This document shows, one piece after another, positions 16,711 through 26,217 of a stretch of DNA of 64,000 bases (positions are counted from its first letter, which is position 1; each line of letters begins with the position of its first letter). The position numbers and the translations under genes are program-made. Source of the stretch: Aureimonas sp. Leaf324 (GTDB lineage Bacteria; Pseudomonadota; Alphaproteobacteria; Rhizobiales; Rhizobiaceae); contig NZ_LMOH01000012.1 of NCBI RefSeq assembly GCF_001423245.1, forward strand, positions 702,230 through 766,229. The letters are read 5' to 3'. The notes beneath the pieces were generated by a model that ran no database searches, was not told where the DNA came from, and saw nothing but the letters and a program-made list of their open reading frames with translations.

Positions 16711-17915
16711 GCGGTGTCCGCCTGGGGCATCCGGGATCGGGCCAGCGACAGGACGACGGCACCGGCGATCCCCGAGGCGACCGACCCCAGAAGCACGCCG
16801 AGCTTCACCTCGTCCTGCAGCAGCGGATCGGTCGGAAAGGCGAGAAGGCCGATGAAGAGGCTCATCGTGAAGCCGATGCCGCACAGGAGCGAAACGCCGT
16901 AGACCTGAACCCAGGTCGCCCGCTCCGGCAGGCTCGCCCAGCGCGCCTTGACCGCCAGGGCGACGAGCCCGAACACGCCGATCTGCTTGCCGAGGAAGAG
17001 GCCCGCCGCGACGCCGAGCGGCACCGGATCGAGAAGCGCCGAGGGGCTGAAACCCGCGAACGAGACGCCCGCATTGGCGAAGCCGAAGATCGGGACGATC
17101 GCGAAAGCGACCCATGGCTGGATGGCGTGCTCCAGCTTCAGGAGCGGCGGCTCGTACTCCTGCAGCCCCGGCGTCTCGACGACGAGCGGAATGGTCAGCG
17201 CCAGGATGACGCCGGCAAGCGTCGCGTGGATGCCCGACAGGAAGACGAGCCCCCAAAGCACCGCGCCGAGCGCGAGATACGGCAGAAGACGCGTCACCCC
17301 GGCCCGGTTCAGGCCGACGAGGACCGCGACGACGACCGCCGCGCCGGCGAGCGCCGCGATGTTGAGATCGGCGGTGTAGAAGAAGGCGATGATGAGGACG
17401 GCGCCAAGATCGTCGATGATGGCGAGAGCCGTCAGGAACACTTTGAGCGAAAGCGGCACGCGCTTGCCGAGGAGCGACAGGACGCCGAGCGCGAAGGCGA
17501 TGTCGGTCGCGGCGGGAATGGCCCATCCGCCGATGCTCTGCGGGGACGCGGCGTTGAAGGCGACATAGATGAGGGCGGGCGCAGCCATGCCGCCGAGCGC
17601 GGCGAGACCCGGAAGCGCGCGCGCCTGCCAGGTCGACAACTGCCCGCCGACGACCTCGCGCTTGATCTCGAGTCCGACCAGCAGGAAGAACACGGCCATC
17701 AGCGCGTCGTTGATCCAGTGGAGGACCGAAAGCCCTCCAACATATACGTGCAGGGCCTCGAAATAGGCGGGAGCGGCAGGCGAGTTCGCAATGATCAGCG
17801 CCAGCGCCGCGGCGGCCATCAGGACGAGGCCGCCCGCAGCCTCGCTGCCCATAAAGCGGCGTAGGAGACCGGACGGGCGAAGGCTGCGGCTGTCGGCGAC
17901 GGGCGGAGAGGACAT
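16707..17915 (-). CDS. nhaA: Na+/H+ antiporter NhaA
   Basis: A 402-residue inner-membrane antiporter with about 12 hydrophobic segments. The ion-binding Asp pair is in [19 protein letters not shown], and the helix IV motif [23 protein letters not shown] is intact. [15 protein letters not shown] and [15 protein letters not shown] are further NhaA blocks. NhaA exchanges Na+ or Li+ for two protons and gives salt and alkaline tolerance. ATG at 17915 starts the conserved N-terminal region; the frame is open upstream but unlike NhaA. A single gene, convergent with the sulfur operon. Confidence 0.95.
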   Translation of the reverse strand: MSSPPVADSRSLRPSGLLRRFMGSEAAGGLVLMAAAALALIIANSPAAPAYFEALHVYVGGLSVLHWINDALMAVFFLLVGLEIKREVVGGQLSTWQARALPGLAALGGMAAPALIYVAFNAASPQSIGGWAIPAATDIAFALGVLSLLGKRVPLSLKVFLTALAIIDDLGAVLIIAFFYTADLNIAALAGAAVVVAVLVGLNRAGVTRLLPYLALGAVLWGLVFLSGIHATLAGVILALTIPLVVETPGLQEYEPPLLKLEHAIQPWVAFAIVPIFGFANAGVSFAGFSPSALLDPVPLGVAAGLFLGKQIGVFGLVALAVKARWASLPERATWVQVYGVSLLCGIGFTMSLFIGLLAFPTDPLLQDEVKLGVLLGSVASGIAGAVVLSLARSRMPQADTA

Positions 17916-18078
17916 GGCTCTGCGATCCTTCTTGCGAAAGGTTGATCCAGTTCTCCGTCGGTTTTGGGAAGCCCAGGGCGCACGCAGCACACGCCTCTGA
18001 CCGCCAAGATAGGTCGGTTTGCCGGCCGTGGCCAGCAAAACCGGTGGTGATCGGCCGGAAATCGGCTCGGGCGACGCG

Positions 18079-18573
18079 CTACCAGCCCATCGTGCCCGGA
18101 CCGCCCTTGAACGGGCCGGCGACCTTCGAGGTGATCCAGCCGCCGTAGAAGGGTCCGGGTTGCGGCGTCACCGTCTCGCCGTCGACGAGACATCGGTCGA
18201 AGGGCCGCGCATAGAAGGCGACGTGATCGCGTAGCACCTCGAAGGCCGGCGTCGGCGCCGCGTAGCTCCAGCCAACCGAGGCGAGCACCTCCCCGTCGAC
18301 GACCACGTCCCAGTAGGTCGCGGCGCCCTTCCATTCGCAGATGGACCGCCCGGCGCCACGGCGAAGGATGCCGGGCGCGATGTCCTCGACCGGGATGTAG
18401 TAGGTCGGCGGATGGCTGGTCTCGAGCGTGCGCACGGTGCGGCGGCTGTCGGCGATGCGCCGGCCCCTGTGCTCGATGACGACGTGGGCGCTGCACCGTT
18501 CCGCGATCGCGGGGCGCGGATAGTCCCAGACGCTTTCCTGGCCGTCGCGGGTCGGGTCGGGTGTCGGTCTCAT
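18079..18573 (-). CDS. DUF427 domain-containing protein
   Basis: A 164-residue protein. [49 protein letters not shown] and [18 protein letters not shown] text ([20 protein letters not shown]), then [18 protein letters not shown], match DUF427, a small beta-tent-fold family of unknown role. It overlaps the stop of the DCC gene (ATGA), so it is the last gene of the repair-like operon. An ATG 12 bp upstream is an alternative start. Confidence 0.88.
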   Translation of the reverse strand: MRPTPDPTRDGQESVWDYPRPAIAERCSAHVVIEHRGRRIADSRRTVRTLETSHPPTYYIPVEDIAPGILRRGAGRSICEWKGAATYWDVVVDGEVLASVGWSYAAPTPAFEVLRDHVAFYARPFDRCLVDGETVTPQPGPFYGGWITSKVAGPFKGGPGTMGW

Positions 18574-18932
18574 GATCTCTCCCATCGCAAGGCCAGTCGC
18601 TGAAGGCGCGGGCGCACGCGCAGGAAGCCCCGGTACAGCACCTCCAGCACCGCCAACGCCGGGCGGCTGCGGAACACGAGCCCGAGCGGACGCAAGGCAG
18701 GAATGGCGCGCCACATGGCAGCGAAGGCTGCCGCGCCGCTGAGGATGCGCCCGTCCTCGCGCGCATGGAAGCGGGCGAGAAGCTCGGCCCGGTCGATCGG
18801 ACAGTCGGCCCCCTCGCCGGCTGCGGCGTCGACGAAGCGGATCGCACCGCGCCGGTCGAGACGCCGCATCAGCGCGATCTCGCGCCGGCACAGAGGGCAC
18901 GAGCCGTCGTGCCAGACCGTGAGTTCGCTCAT
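18570..18932 (-). CDS. DCC-family thiol-disulfide oxidoreductase-like protein (DUF393)
   Basis: A 120-residue protein opening ELTVWHDGSCPLCRREIALMRRLD, the DxxCPxC motif that defines the DCC (DUF393) family, predicted thiol-disulfide oxidoreductases with a thioredoxin-like fold. Overlaps its neighbours on both sides by 4 bp. DCC proteins are often found near photolyase or cryptochrome genes; the link is not explained. Confidence 0.9.
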   Translation of the reverse strand: MSELTVWHDGSCPLCRREIALMRRLDRRGAIRFVDAAAGEGADCPIDRAELLARFHAREDGRILSGAAAFAAMWRAIPALRPLGLVFRSRPALAVLEVLYRGFLRVRPRLQRLALRWERS

Positions 18933-20065
18933 CGCACCTCGCAGGCGTCGAGGACGTCGGGGATCGCCGAGCGCAGCCGGGAGTAGCCGCGCGTCGCGTG
19001 CGGCCAGGCCGCCTCGTCCCAGCGGCGCCGGATGCGCAGGCAGTCCGCCGGCAGCGCGGCGGCGCTCGGCCCGACGGGCGCCCACGGGGTGACGACCGGC
19101 AGGCCACCGGCCCAGCCGTCGTCCAGCGCGACCACCGGACAGTCGAACCGGGCCGCAGCCCGCTGAAGGCCGTCCTCCAGCGCCACGCGATCGGCCGCCC
19201 TCACCGGATCGGCCGCGCCGTCGCCATGCGCGAGGAGTCCGGCCACCCGCCCGACGCGGCCGAGGGGAAGCGTCTCAGGCGTCAGATCGTCGAGGTGGAG
19301 AAGCAGCGCGACCTCGCCCGCAGGCGCCTTGTCGGCCGCCGGCAAGGGTACCTCCGCGGGTGTGCGGTCCTCTTCGAGCGACGCCGGATTCTCGTCGAGC
19401 CCCTTGGCCTCGAACCGCCCGTCGGTGTAGCGGCGGATGTTCTCGGCCCGCGCGACATAGTGCTTGCCGCGCGTGTGGAGCCCGGCCACCCAGCGCCAAG
19501 AGAGAGTGTTGCTCGCCGGATCGCCGTCGAGGAGATGGCGCATGAAGAAGTCCGCCCCGAGCGCCCAGGGCAGGCGGAGCGTGAAGATCCAGATCGAGGC
19601 GAACCACATGCGCGTGTGGTTGTGCAGCCAGTTCGTCTCGACGAGCTCGCGCGCCCAGGCGTCGAAGCAGTCGATGCCCGTGCGCCCCTCGATGGCGGCC
19701 GCGTGGGCCCGTCGCAGACCGGCTTCCGCGTCGAGCCGCTCCTGCCCGGCCCGCGCGAGCGCCAGACAATCGCTCCAGATGCCGGGATGCGTCTCGAGAT
19801 AGCCCTTGAAGTAGGTTCGCCAGAACACCTCGGAGACGAACTTCTCGGCACCCCGCTCGCCGAGCGCGGAGCGCGCTGCCGCGACCACCTCCCGCTCGTC
19901 CAGCAGCCGCCGGCGGAGGAAGGGCGACAGGGCCGAGGTCGTCGGCTGGGCATCGGGACCGCGGTCGGTGTTGCGCATCGCGGCGTAGCTTGGTGCATCC
20001 TCGCGCAGGAAGGCGTCGAGGCGTTCGAGGCCGGCCGGCCGGGTGAGAAGGGTCGGTGCGTTCAT
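18929..20065 (-). CDS. Photolyase FAD-binding-domain protein lacking the antenna domain
   Basis: A 378-residue protein equivalent to the C-terminal FAD-binding half of DNA photolyases and cryptochromes. Conserved blocks are SPFLRRRLLDEREVV, KFVSEVFWRTYFKGYLETHP, TGIDCFDAWARELVETNWLHNHTRMWFASIWIFTLRLPWALGADFFMRHLLDGDPASNTLSWRWVAG and the HTRGKHYVARAENIRRYT region. A usual photolyase is about 470 residues with an N-terminal antenna domain, which is absent; instead a divergent C-terminal extension follows residue ~230. Whether it repairs DNA or senses light is open. It lies 68 bp after the spore-photoproduct-lyase-like gene. Confidence 0.88.
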   Translation of the reverse strand: MNAPTLLTRPAGLERLDAFLREDAPSYAAMRNTDRGPDAQPTTSALSPFLRRRLLDEREVVAAARSALGERGAEKFVSEVFWRTYFKGYLETHPGIWSDCLALARAGQERLDAEAGLRRAHAAAIEGRTGIDCFDAWARELVETNWLHNHTRMWFASIWIFTLRLPWALGADFFMRHLLDGDPASNTLSWRWVAGLHTRGKHYVARAENIRRYTDGRFEAKGLDENPASLEEDRTPAEVPLPAADKAPAGEVALLLHLDDLTPETLPLGRVGRVAGLLAHGDGAADPVRAADRVALEDGLQRAAARFDCPVVALDDGWAGGLPVVTPWAPVGPSAAALPADCLRIRRRWDEAAWPHATRGYSRLRSAIPDVLDACEVR

Positions 20066-20133
20066 GCCGCCGCTAGATGGCAATCCACGCCGCGCCGTCG
20101 ATGCGACCGATGCGCCGATGCCCACTCCCCTTT

Positions 20134-21258
20134 TCAGGTCCAGTAGAGGATCCGCATCGCGGGAAGACGTGCGGCGATCTCGGTCTCGAAGAAGCGTTTC
20201 AGGGCGCCCATGGTCGGCGCGTCGTAGACCTGCTTCACGGCGCCGAAGCGCGTCCGCTTCTCGCGCCGGTGGGCGCCGCTCATGTCGAGGTCGGACCCCG
20301 GATACCAGCTGTCGAGCACCGCCTTTGATCCCGGCGTGTAGCGATGGGTGATGAGTTCCACGGTCGGATCGGCCGTCGCCGGAAGGTCGCCGAGCACGGC
20401 GGCGATGTCGCCGATCAGACCGCCATAGGCGTCCTGCCATCCGTCGGCGGCGATGATCGGCGCGATCGTGAGCCCGATCGGATAGCCGGCCTCGGCCATG
20501 CGTCGCAGCGCCTGAAGGCGCTCCGCGACGCGGCTGGTGCCGCCCTCGAACCGCGCGAAGGCGGCCGGGTTCAACGAGGCGCGCATGCGCGTGCGGCCGC
20601 GATGGTCGAGGTCGAGCAGCGGATCGACGGAGGCGAACTTGGTGGTGAAGCGCAGCTGGACGGGCGCCTCCCAGCGCCCGAACGACGAGATGAGCGCGGA
20701 CAGCGACCCCGTGACCGGCTCGATCGCCAGCGGATCGGTGTAGCAGGACGCCTCGAACGTCGTGCCCTCGGCGGCGCGCTCCGCACTGCGCGACGTCACC
20801 GCGCCCTGCCCGAGATAAGCCGGCAGCGCCGCGACGATCTCGTCGAGATTGGCATAGACGCGCGTGATCGGAGGCCCCTTCAGCGAGCCGGCGAGATAGC
20901 AGTAGCTGCAATGGGCGGGGCAGCCTTCCGCCAGATCGACCCGCCAGTCGGCGCTCGGCGCGATCGGCTGGAGGCGAAGCTTCGAGGGCGGCGCGACGAC
21001 GACCGCGAGCGTCGACTTCGCCCGGGCATAGGCCTTGCGCGCGTCCTCGCCGCGATCGACGGGGAGACGGTCGGAGCGAAGCCGCTCGACGGCGATCCCT
21101 ATGGCCTCCGCCCGCTCGGCGATCGATCGGCCGTGGCGATGCGCCAGAGCCGAGGCCGTGACGAGAACCCGTCTCGGACGCCAGATCGGGGTGGAACGCC
21201 GCGAGGGGCGCGGATCGTGCAGCATCCCCACCAACGCGCCGGGGCGCCGCGCGTTCAT
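20134..21258 (-). CDS. Spore photoproduct lyase-family radical SAM protein
   Basis: A 374-residue radical SAM protein. The cluster motif CPAHCSYC (Cys113, Cys117, Cys120; CxxxCxxC) sits in DLAEGCPAHCSYCYLAGSLKGPPITRVYANLDEI, typical of SPL-family proteins. FEASCYTDPLAIEPVTGSLSALI, RFTTKFASVDPLL and RMRASLNPAAFARFEGGTSRVAERLQAL also match. In sporeformers SPL repairs the spore photoproduct thymine dimer; in non-sporulating alphaproteobacteria the substrate is unknown, although the next gene resembles a photolyase. First gene of a four-gene operon, divergent from a lacI gene. Confidence 0.9.
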   Translation of the reverse strand: MNARRPGALVGMLHDPRPSRRSTPIWRPRRVLVTASALAHRHGRSIAERAEAIGIAVERLRSDRLPVDRGEDARKAYARAKSTLAVVVAPPSKLRLQPIAPSADWRVDLAEGCPAHCSYCYLAGSLKGPPITRVYANLDEIVAALPAYLGQGAVTSRSAERAAEGTTFEASCYTDPLAIEPVTGSLSALISSFGRWEAPVQLRFTTKFASVDPLLDLDHRGRTRMRASLNPAAFARFEGGTSRVAERLQALRRMAEAGYPIGLTIAPIIAADGWQDAYGGLIGDIAAVLGDLPATADPTVELITHRYTPGSKAVLDSWYPGSDLDMSGAHRREKRTRFGAVKQVYDAPTMGALKRFFETEIAARLPAMRILYWT

Positions 21259-21452
21259 CGCGTCCGCTGCGGCCGATCGCGCACGGCGACAACGGTCGAT
21301 CGGAATGTCGGGGACCGCGCTGATCGTTGTGGCGATGGTGGGGCCCGACGTCTAATCTGCCCCGCTTGCGGCAATGCTGCAGGACGCGCCGGGGAGCTGG
21401 GAAACCCCGTGCGCCGCCCGGCGACACGGGCGTGAGGTTGCGGGGGAGGTTC

Positions 21453-22490
21453 ATGGACGATCACGGGCGGGCCGGTGCCCCGACGCTTCGCGATGTCGCC
21501 CGGCGGGCCGCGGTGAGTCTTGCCACCGCCGACCGGGTCGTGAACCGGCGGCCGGGCGTGCGCGCGGCGACGATCGAGCGCGTCGAGGCGGCGGTCCGCG
21601 AGCTCGGGTTCGAGCGCCATGCCGGTGCGGCGGCCCTCGCCCGGCGCTCGGGCTTCCACGTGACCGCGATCCTGCCGCGCTTTGCCAATCCGTTCGTCGC
21701 CGGGCTCGCCGAGGACCTGAGCGAAGCCTGCCGCGCCGAGGGACAGCGCCGCCTGACGCTTGAACTCGACGAGGTCGACCGTTTCTCGCCCGCCATCCTG
21801 GTGGACGCGCTGGCGAGGGCCGCGCACGAGGCCGACGCCGTGATCACGATGGGGCTCGACGACCCCCGCGTCGCCGAGGCCATCGACGCGGCCGTCGCCG
21901 GCGGCGTGCCGGTGGTCACGCTGGTGTCGGATGTGCCGGGATCGAAGCGCCATCGCTATGTCGGCATCGACAACCGGGCGGCCGGGCGTGTTGCGGCGAC
22001 GATCATCGGGCGGTTCGCCGCCGATCCTACGGGACAGGTCCTCGTGGTTCTGGGCTCGCAGAACCTGCGCGACCATCGCGACCGGCTGGAAGGCTTCCGC
22101 GCGGCCCTCCGAGAAGGCTTTCCCGGCATGAGCGTCTCGGCCGTCCTCGAAGGCGCCGACGACATCGATCGGACGCGCGCGGTCGTCCACGATGCGCTGG
22201 CGGCGGGCGCAAACCCTTGTGCGATCTACAACGCGGGGGCCGGTTCGTCGGGCGTCGCCGCGGCGATCCGGGCGGCGGGGATCGCGCCCGTCGTGATCGG
22301 CCATGAACTGACCGCGGAGACGCGCCCCCTCCTCGAGGCGGGCATCCTCGACGCCCTCATCGTGCAGGATCCGGGGCACGAGGCGCGCTCGGCCGTGCGC
22401 AGCCTGATGGCGGCGCTGACCGGCACCGCGCTCAACGAGAACCAGGAGCGCATCCGCATCGAGGTCCTCTTCCCCGACAACCTGCCATAG
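21453..22490 (+). CDS. LacI-family transcriptional regulator
   Basis: A 345-residue regulator. The N-terminal HTH reads [50 protein letters not shown] (residues ~9-58), followed by a periplasmic-binding-protein-like sensor domain: [35 protein letters not shown] and [22 protein letters not shown]. Strong GGGGGAGG at 21442-21449 supports ATG at 21453. It is most like LacI proteins linked to monosaccharide ABC systems. The next gene encodes a ChvE-like sugar-binding protein behind two palindromes. Confidence 0.92.
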   Translation: MDDHGRAGAPTLRDVARRAAVSLATADRVVNRRPGVRAATIERVEAAVRELGFERHAGAAALARRSGFHVTAILPRFANPFVAGLAEDLSEACRAEGQRRLTLELDEVDRFSPAILVDALARAAHEADAVITMGLDDPRVAEAIDAAVAGGVPVVTLVSDVPGSKRHRYVGIDNRAAGRVAATIIGRFAADPTGQVLVVLGSQNLRDHRDRLEGFRAALREGFPGMSVSAVLEGADDIDRTRAVVHDALAAGANPCAIYNAGAGSSGVAAAIRAAGIAPVVIGHELTAETRPLLEAGILDALIVQDPGHEARSAVRSLMAALTGTALNENQERIRIEVLFPDNLP

Positions 22491-22513
22491 GCCGTGTTGC
22501 CACCTGCCGTCAG

Positions 22514-22526
22514 TTGGGTTACCCAA
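22514..22526. promoter_or_regulatory. Palindrome TTGGGTTACCCAA, operator candidate
   Basis: A 13-bp perfect inverted repeat around a single central base, 24 bp after the lacI stop and ~250 bp before the chvE-like gene. Confidence 0.4.
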
Positions 22527-22537
22527 GTCGAGGAGAT

Positions 22538-22555
22538 TTGAGGTACGTAGCTCAA
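22538..22555. promoter_or_regulatory. LacI-type operator TTGAGgtacgtagCTCAA
   Basis: An 18-bp palindrome with 8 of 9 pairs matched and a central CG step, the classic form of LacI-family operators. It lies 12 bp beyond the first palindrome, between the lacI gene and the gene it most likely controls. Confidence 0.55.
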
Positions 22556-22774
22556 GACGGCGGGAACGGTGGCGGCGCTGCCGCCCGGATGCGGGAAGGC
22601 GGGCTCGCGAGGCACCGGATGGAGGTCCGGTCGCGATGCTCGCAGCGATGCACATCCAAGACGTCGCCGACGCGGCCCTGGCCGGGGAGCCGGACTTCAA
22701 GACGACGGAACAGGGTTGCCGGGGGAGGACGGATCGCGGGATCCGGCATCGGCACCCAACACGGGAGACACACG

Positions 22775-23839
22775 ATGAACCGCAGAACCATGCTTCTGGC
22801 CGCGACCATGCTCGGGCTCGGCCTCGCGACGCTCGGTGCGTCGGCGCAGGACAAGGGCACCGTCGGCGTCCTGATGCCGACGAAGTCCTCGCAGCGCTGG
22901 ATCCAGGACGGCGACAACATCGTCAAGCAGCTGCAGGAGCGCGGCTACAAGACCGACCTGCAGTATGCCGAGGACGACATCCCGACGCAGATCAGCCAGC
23001 TCGAGAACATGGTGGCCGCCGGCGTCCAGTCGCTGGTGATCGCCTCGATCGACGGCACGACGCTGACGGACGTGCTGCAGCAGGCGCACGACAAGGGCAT
23101 CAAGGTCATCGCCTACGACCGCCTGATCCGCAACTCGCCGAACGTCGACTATTACACCACCTTCGACAACTTCAAGGTCGGCGTCCTGCAGGCGACCTCG
23201 ATCGCCGACAAGCTCGACCTGAAGGGCGGCAAGGGCCCCTATGCCATCGAGCTCTTCGGCGGCTCGCCGGACGACAACAACGCCTTCTTCTTCTACAACG
23301 GCGCGATGAGCGTGCTGCAGCCCTACATCGACAGCGGCAAGCTGGTGGTGACGTCGGGCGAGATGGGCATGGACAAGATCGGTACCCTGCGCTGGGATCC
23401 GGCGGTCGCCCAGGCCCGCATGGAGAACCTCCTGTCGTCCTATTACGGCAGCAAGCAGATCGACGCCGTCCTGTCGCCCAACGACAGCCTCGCGATCGGC
23501 ATCATCTCGGCGCTCACCGCCAACGGCTACGGCGGCAGCGGCAAGCCGATGCCGGTGATCTCCGGCCAGGACGCCGACCTGCCGTCGGTGAAGGCGATCC
23601 TGGCGGGCGAGCAGTACTCCACCGTCTTCAAGGACACCCGCGACCTCGCCAAGGTCACCGTCGACATGATCGACGCGATCGGCCAGGGCAAGGAGCCGGT
23701 CGTCAACGACACCAAGACCTACGAGAACGGGGTGAAGGTGGTGCCCGCCAACCTCCTGACGCCGGTGCTCGTGACCAAGGACGACATCCAGAAGACGATC
23801 GTCGAGAGCGGCTACTACACGGCCGACCAGCTGAAGTAA
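22775..23839 (+). CDS. ChvE-like monosaccharide-binding protein
   Basis: A 354-residue periplasmic protein with a signal peptide ending near LGASAQ. The mature N-terminus [55 protein letters not shown], then [45 protein letters not shown] and [15 protein letters not shown] are extremely close to Agrobacterium ChvE, which binds arabinose, galactose and other aldoses and works with GguA/GguB (MmsA/MmsB). Unusually, no ATPase or permease follows; a terminator comes next. It may feed a transporter encoded elsewhere or act as a sensor-binding protein. Confidence 0.93.
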   Translation: MNRRTMLLAATMLGLGLATLGASAQDKGTVGVLMPTKSSQRWIQDGDNIVKQLQERGYKTDLQYAEDDIPTQISQLENMVAAGVQSLVIASIDGTTLTDVLQQAHDKGIKVIAYDRLIRNSPNVDYYTTFDNFKVGVLQATSIADKLDLKGGKGPYAIELFGGSPDDNNAFFFYNGAMSVLQPYIDSGKLVVTSGEMGMDKIGTLRWDPAVAQARMENLLSSYYGSKQIDAVLSPNDSLAIGIISALTANGYGGSGKPMPVISGQDADLPSVKAILAGEQYSTVFKDTRDLAKVTVDMIDAIGQGKEPVVNDTKTYENGVKVVPANLLTPVLVTKDDIQKTIVESGYYTADQLK

Positions 23840-23858
23840 GCCACACGCACAGAGCAAG

Positions 23859-23891
23859 AGGACGCCCGTCGATCCTGTCGGCGGGCGTCCT
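23859..23891 (+). terminator. Rho-independent-like terminator after the chvE-like gene
   Basis: AGGACGCCCG and CGGGCGTCCT form a perfect 10-bp stem with a 13-base loop starting 19 bp after the stop codon; only a short TT follows. Confidence 0.65.
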
Positions 23892-24072
23892 TGCGACCGC
23901 CCCCCTTATTTCGGGGTCCTGCGAGCGATTGGCCGCACGGCGCGGGGCGCGACTTTGGCCGAGGCGTCCCCATCTCCCCTGCGATGACGGAACCGACGAT
24001 CCGACGTGGCCGCAGCGATCGTTCGCCTCGCGGCGCGCCGGGCTCGATCGGACAGTGCAGGATGAGGAAGCG

Positions 24073-25395
24073 ATGAGCGGGTGGGACAACGGTTCGAAGG
24101 GCCGGTCGGTGCCGAGCGGTCGTCTGTCGCGGCTCGGACAGTTCGGGCGGCTGGCGGGCGGGATCGCCGGCGGCATGCTCGCCGAAGGGGCCAGGCGCCT
24201 CGCGGACGGCCAGCGTCCGAGGGTCGGCGACATGCTGCTGACGCCCGGCAATCTCGTGCGCGTCGCCGACCGCCTGTCGCACCTTCGCGGCGCGGCCATG
24301 AAGCTCGGCCAGATGATCTCGCTGGATGCGGGCGACACGCTGCCGCCGGAACTCTCCGAGATCATGGCGCGGCTGCGCGCCGAGGCCGACCCGATGCCGC
24401 GCGTCCAGCTCGAGCGGGTGCTGACCGCCGAGTGGGGTCGCGAGTGGCGCATCCGCTTCGAGCGCTTCGACGACCGTCCGATCGCCGCCGCCTCGATCGG
24501 ACAGGTGCATCGCGCGCGCACGCTCGACGGCCGCGATCTGGCGATCAAGGTCCAGTATCCCGGCGTGCGCGGCAGCATCGACGCGGACGTCGACAACGTC
24601 GCGACGCTTCTGCGCGTCTCCGGCCTCCTGCCGCCGCAACTCGACATCACCGCCCTTCTCGCCGAGGCGAAGGCGCAGTTGCACGAGGAAACCGACTACC
24701 GGCGGGAGGGCGCTGAGATGGAGGCCTACGGCCGCCTTCTGGACGGCAGCGACGCCTTCATCGTGCCGACCGTCGCCGCCGACTTCACGACCGACAACGT
24801 GCTGGCCATGTCGTTCATCGAAGGCGTGCCGATCGAGACGACCGCGGGACGCTCGCAGGAGGAGCTCAATCGTATCGCCGCCCGCCTCATCGGCCTGACG
24901 CTCGACGAACTCTTCCGCTTCGGGCGGATGCAGACCGATCCGAATTTCGCCAATTTCCGCTACCAGCCGGAGACCGGCCGGATCGTGCTTCTCGATTTCG
25001 GTGCCGTGCGCCCGGTCACGGCCGAGACGTCCGAGGCCTACCGCAGGCTTCTGGCCGCAGGACTGTCCGGGGATCGCGCGGCGGTGAAGCGCGCCGCGGT
25101 CGAGGCCGGCTTCCTCGGCGAGGCGGCGGTGCAGCGCCACGCGGATCTCGTCGACCGCATCATCGACCTCATCGTGACGGAAGCCTCGCGCGCGGGGCCG
25201 TTCGACTTCGCGGACCGACGTCTCGTCCCGATCATCCGCGAGCATGCGACCGTGATGGCGAGCGACCGGGCGACCTGGCACATCCCGCCGACCGACACGC
25301 TCTTCGTCCAGCGCAAGGTCAGCGGCATGGCGCTGCTCGCGGCACGCCTCGAAGCGAGGGTCGACGTTCGCTCGATGGTGTCGGCCTATCTCTGA
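24073..25395 (+). CDS. AarF/UbiB (ABC1/ADCK)-family atypical kinase
   Basis: A 440-residue protein-kinase-like fold. The KxGQ signature is in RGAAMKLGQMISLDAGDTLPPELSEIMARL, the alanine-rich nucleotide loop in RPIAAASIGQVHRARTLDGRDLAIKVQYPG, the catalytic-type segment in QTDPNFANFRY and the metal motif in RIVLLDFGAVRPV. Relatives (UbiB, COQ8) support ubiquinone synthesis or lipid handling, usually with ATPase rather than protein kinase activity. No C-terminal membrane segments, unlike UbiB. GAGGAAG before ATG 24073 fixes the start. It stands alone, convergent with crtW. Confidence 0.88.
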   Translation: MSGWDNGSKGRSVPSGRLSRLGQFGRLAGGIAGGMLAEGARRLADGQRPRVGDMLLTPGNLVRVADRLSHLRGAAMKLGQMISLDAGDTLPPELSEIMARLRAEADPMPRVQLERVLTAEWGREWRIRFERFDDRPIAAASIGQVHRARTLDGRDLAIKVQYPGVRGSIDADVDNVATLLRVSGLLPPQLDITALLAEAKAQLHEETDYRREGAEMEAYGRLLDGSDAFIVPTVAADFTTDNVLAMSFIEGVPIETTAGRSQEELNRIAARLIGLTLDELFRFGRMQTDPNFANFRYQPETGRIVLLDFGAVRPVTAETSEAYRRLLAAGLSGDRAAVKRAAVEAGFLGEAAVQRHADLVDRIIDLIVTEASRAGPFDFADRRLVPIIREHATVMASDRATWHIPPTDTLFVQRKVSGMALLAARLEARVDVRSMVSAYL

Positions 25396-25413
25396 CAGGC
25401 CGGCCGACACGCC

Positions 25414-26217
25414 CTAGAGCACGGCCTCCTGCTTGCGCCGCCACTGCGAGGGCAGCGCCCACCAGGGCACCCAAGGCTGGTCGTGGTGCTCGTGGTGATA
25501 GCCGAAGTGGAAGCAGGACAGGAGCGAGGCGAGGTAGCCGAACTCGTTGGAGCGCGCGTTGTGGCCGTCCACGAAGCCGCTCTCCTCGTGGCGATGCGGG
25601 CGGAACGTCCCGAAGTAGAAGAGCTGGATCGACGACAGGAGCGAGGGCATGCCGTAGAACAGGACGACGTTGGCGACCGACGCCCCGAAGACGACGATGT
25701 AGAGCGTCACGACGGTGCTGACGAAGAGGATCGACCGTCGGCCGAAGTAGCGCATGAAGAAGGTGCGGAACCACGGCCAGAAGCGGTCGGGCTCGTCCGC
25801 GAAGAAGTCGGGGTCGTCGATCGTGCCCGGCGCGTCGTGATGGGCCATGTGGGCGGCGCGGATGCGCGCCCAGGCGAAGCCCGCATAGATCGTCAGGATG
25901 AACGTGCCGATCGCCGCGTTCAGCCGTGGCCATCCCGGAACCAGCGAGCCATGCATGGCATCGTGCGCCACGATGAAGAGGCCGACGGTGAGCCAGCACT
26001 GCAGGGCGACGATCAGCGGGACGAGCGGCGCGGTTGCCCAGTCGAGCTTCAGAAAAAACACTGCGCCGAAATGGATGGTCAGCCAGGCAACGAGGATCAC
26101 GGCCGCAAGGGTCAGTCCGATCGCGGCCTGGAACGGGCGAAGCGCCGGGCGCGCGGACGCGGCCGGGGCGCGCCGGGCGATCGCGTTCATCTCGGTCAGG
26201 GCGGTGTCTTCGTGCAT
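25414..26217 (-). CDS. crtW: Beta-carotene ketolase (CrtW type, fatty-acid desaturase superfamily)
   Basis: A 267-residue membrane diiron enzyme. The histidine boxes are complete: FIVAHDAMHGSLVP, IRAAHMAHHDAPG and LSCFHFGYHHEHHDQPWVPWWALP, which is the CrtW pattern. CrtW adds 4-keto groups to beta-ionone rings, leading to canthaxanthin or, with CrtZ, astaxanthin. Four or so hydrophobic segments are seen. The start at 26217 (MHEDTALTEMNAIAR) is preceded by GAGGTAGG; a second ATG is 9 codons in. Divergent from crtZ. Confidence 0.93.
   Translation of the reverse strand: MHEDTALTEMNAIARRAPAASARPALRPFQAAIGLTLAAVILVAWLTIHFGAVFFLKLDWATAPLVPLIVALQCWLTVGLFIVAHDAMHGSLVPGWPRLNAAIGTFILTIYAGFAWARIRAAHMAHHDAPGTIDDPDFFADEPDRFWPWFRTFFMRYFGRRSILFVSTVVTLYIVVFGASVANVVLFYGMPSLLSSIQLFYFGTFRPHRHEESGFVDGHNARSNEFGYLASLLSCFHFGYHHEHHDQPWVPWWALPSQWRRKQEAVL

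Larger units (their letters stand above)
22491..22774. promoter_or_regulatory. Control region between lacI and the chvE-like gene
   Basis: A 284-bp gap with two palindromes near its 5' end (listed separately) and no convincing coding frame. The rest, to 22760, shows nothing recognised apart from the usual spacing for a leader and the ACGGGAG ribosome site before 22775. Confidence 0.6.

Noticed and set aside
18929..21454. Apparent 841-residue fusion of a radical SAM protein and a photolyase
   Set aside because: The upstream part is an out-of-frame read through the SPL-like gene; the photolyase-like protein has its own start at 20065 and the SPL-like gene is a separate frame.
22636..25395. Apparent 919-residue protein covering the chvE-like gene and the kinase-like gene
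   Set aside because: The first half is a shadow of the chvE-like gene. The AarF-family protein starts at 24073 with a good ribosome site.
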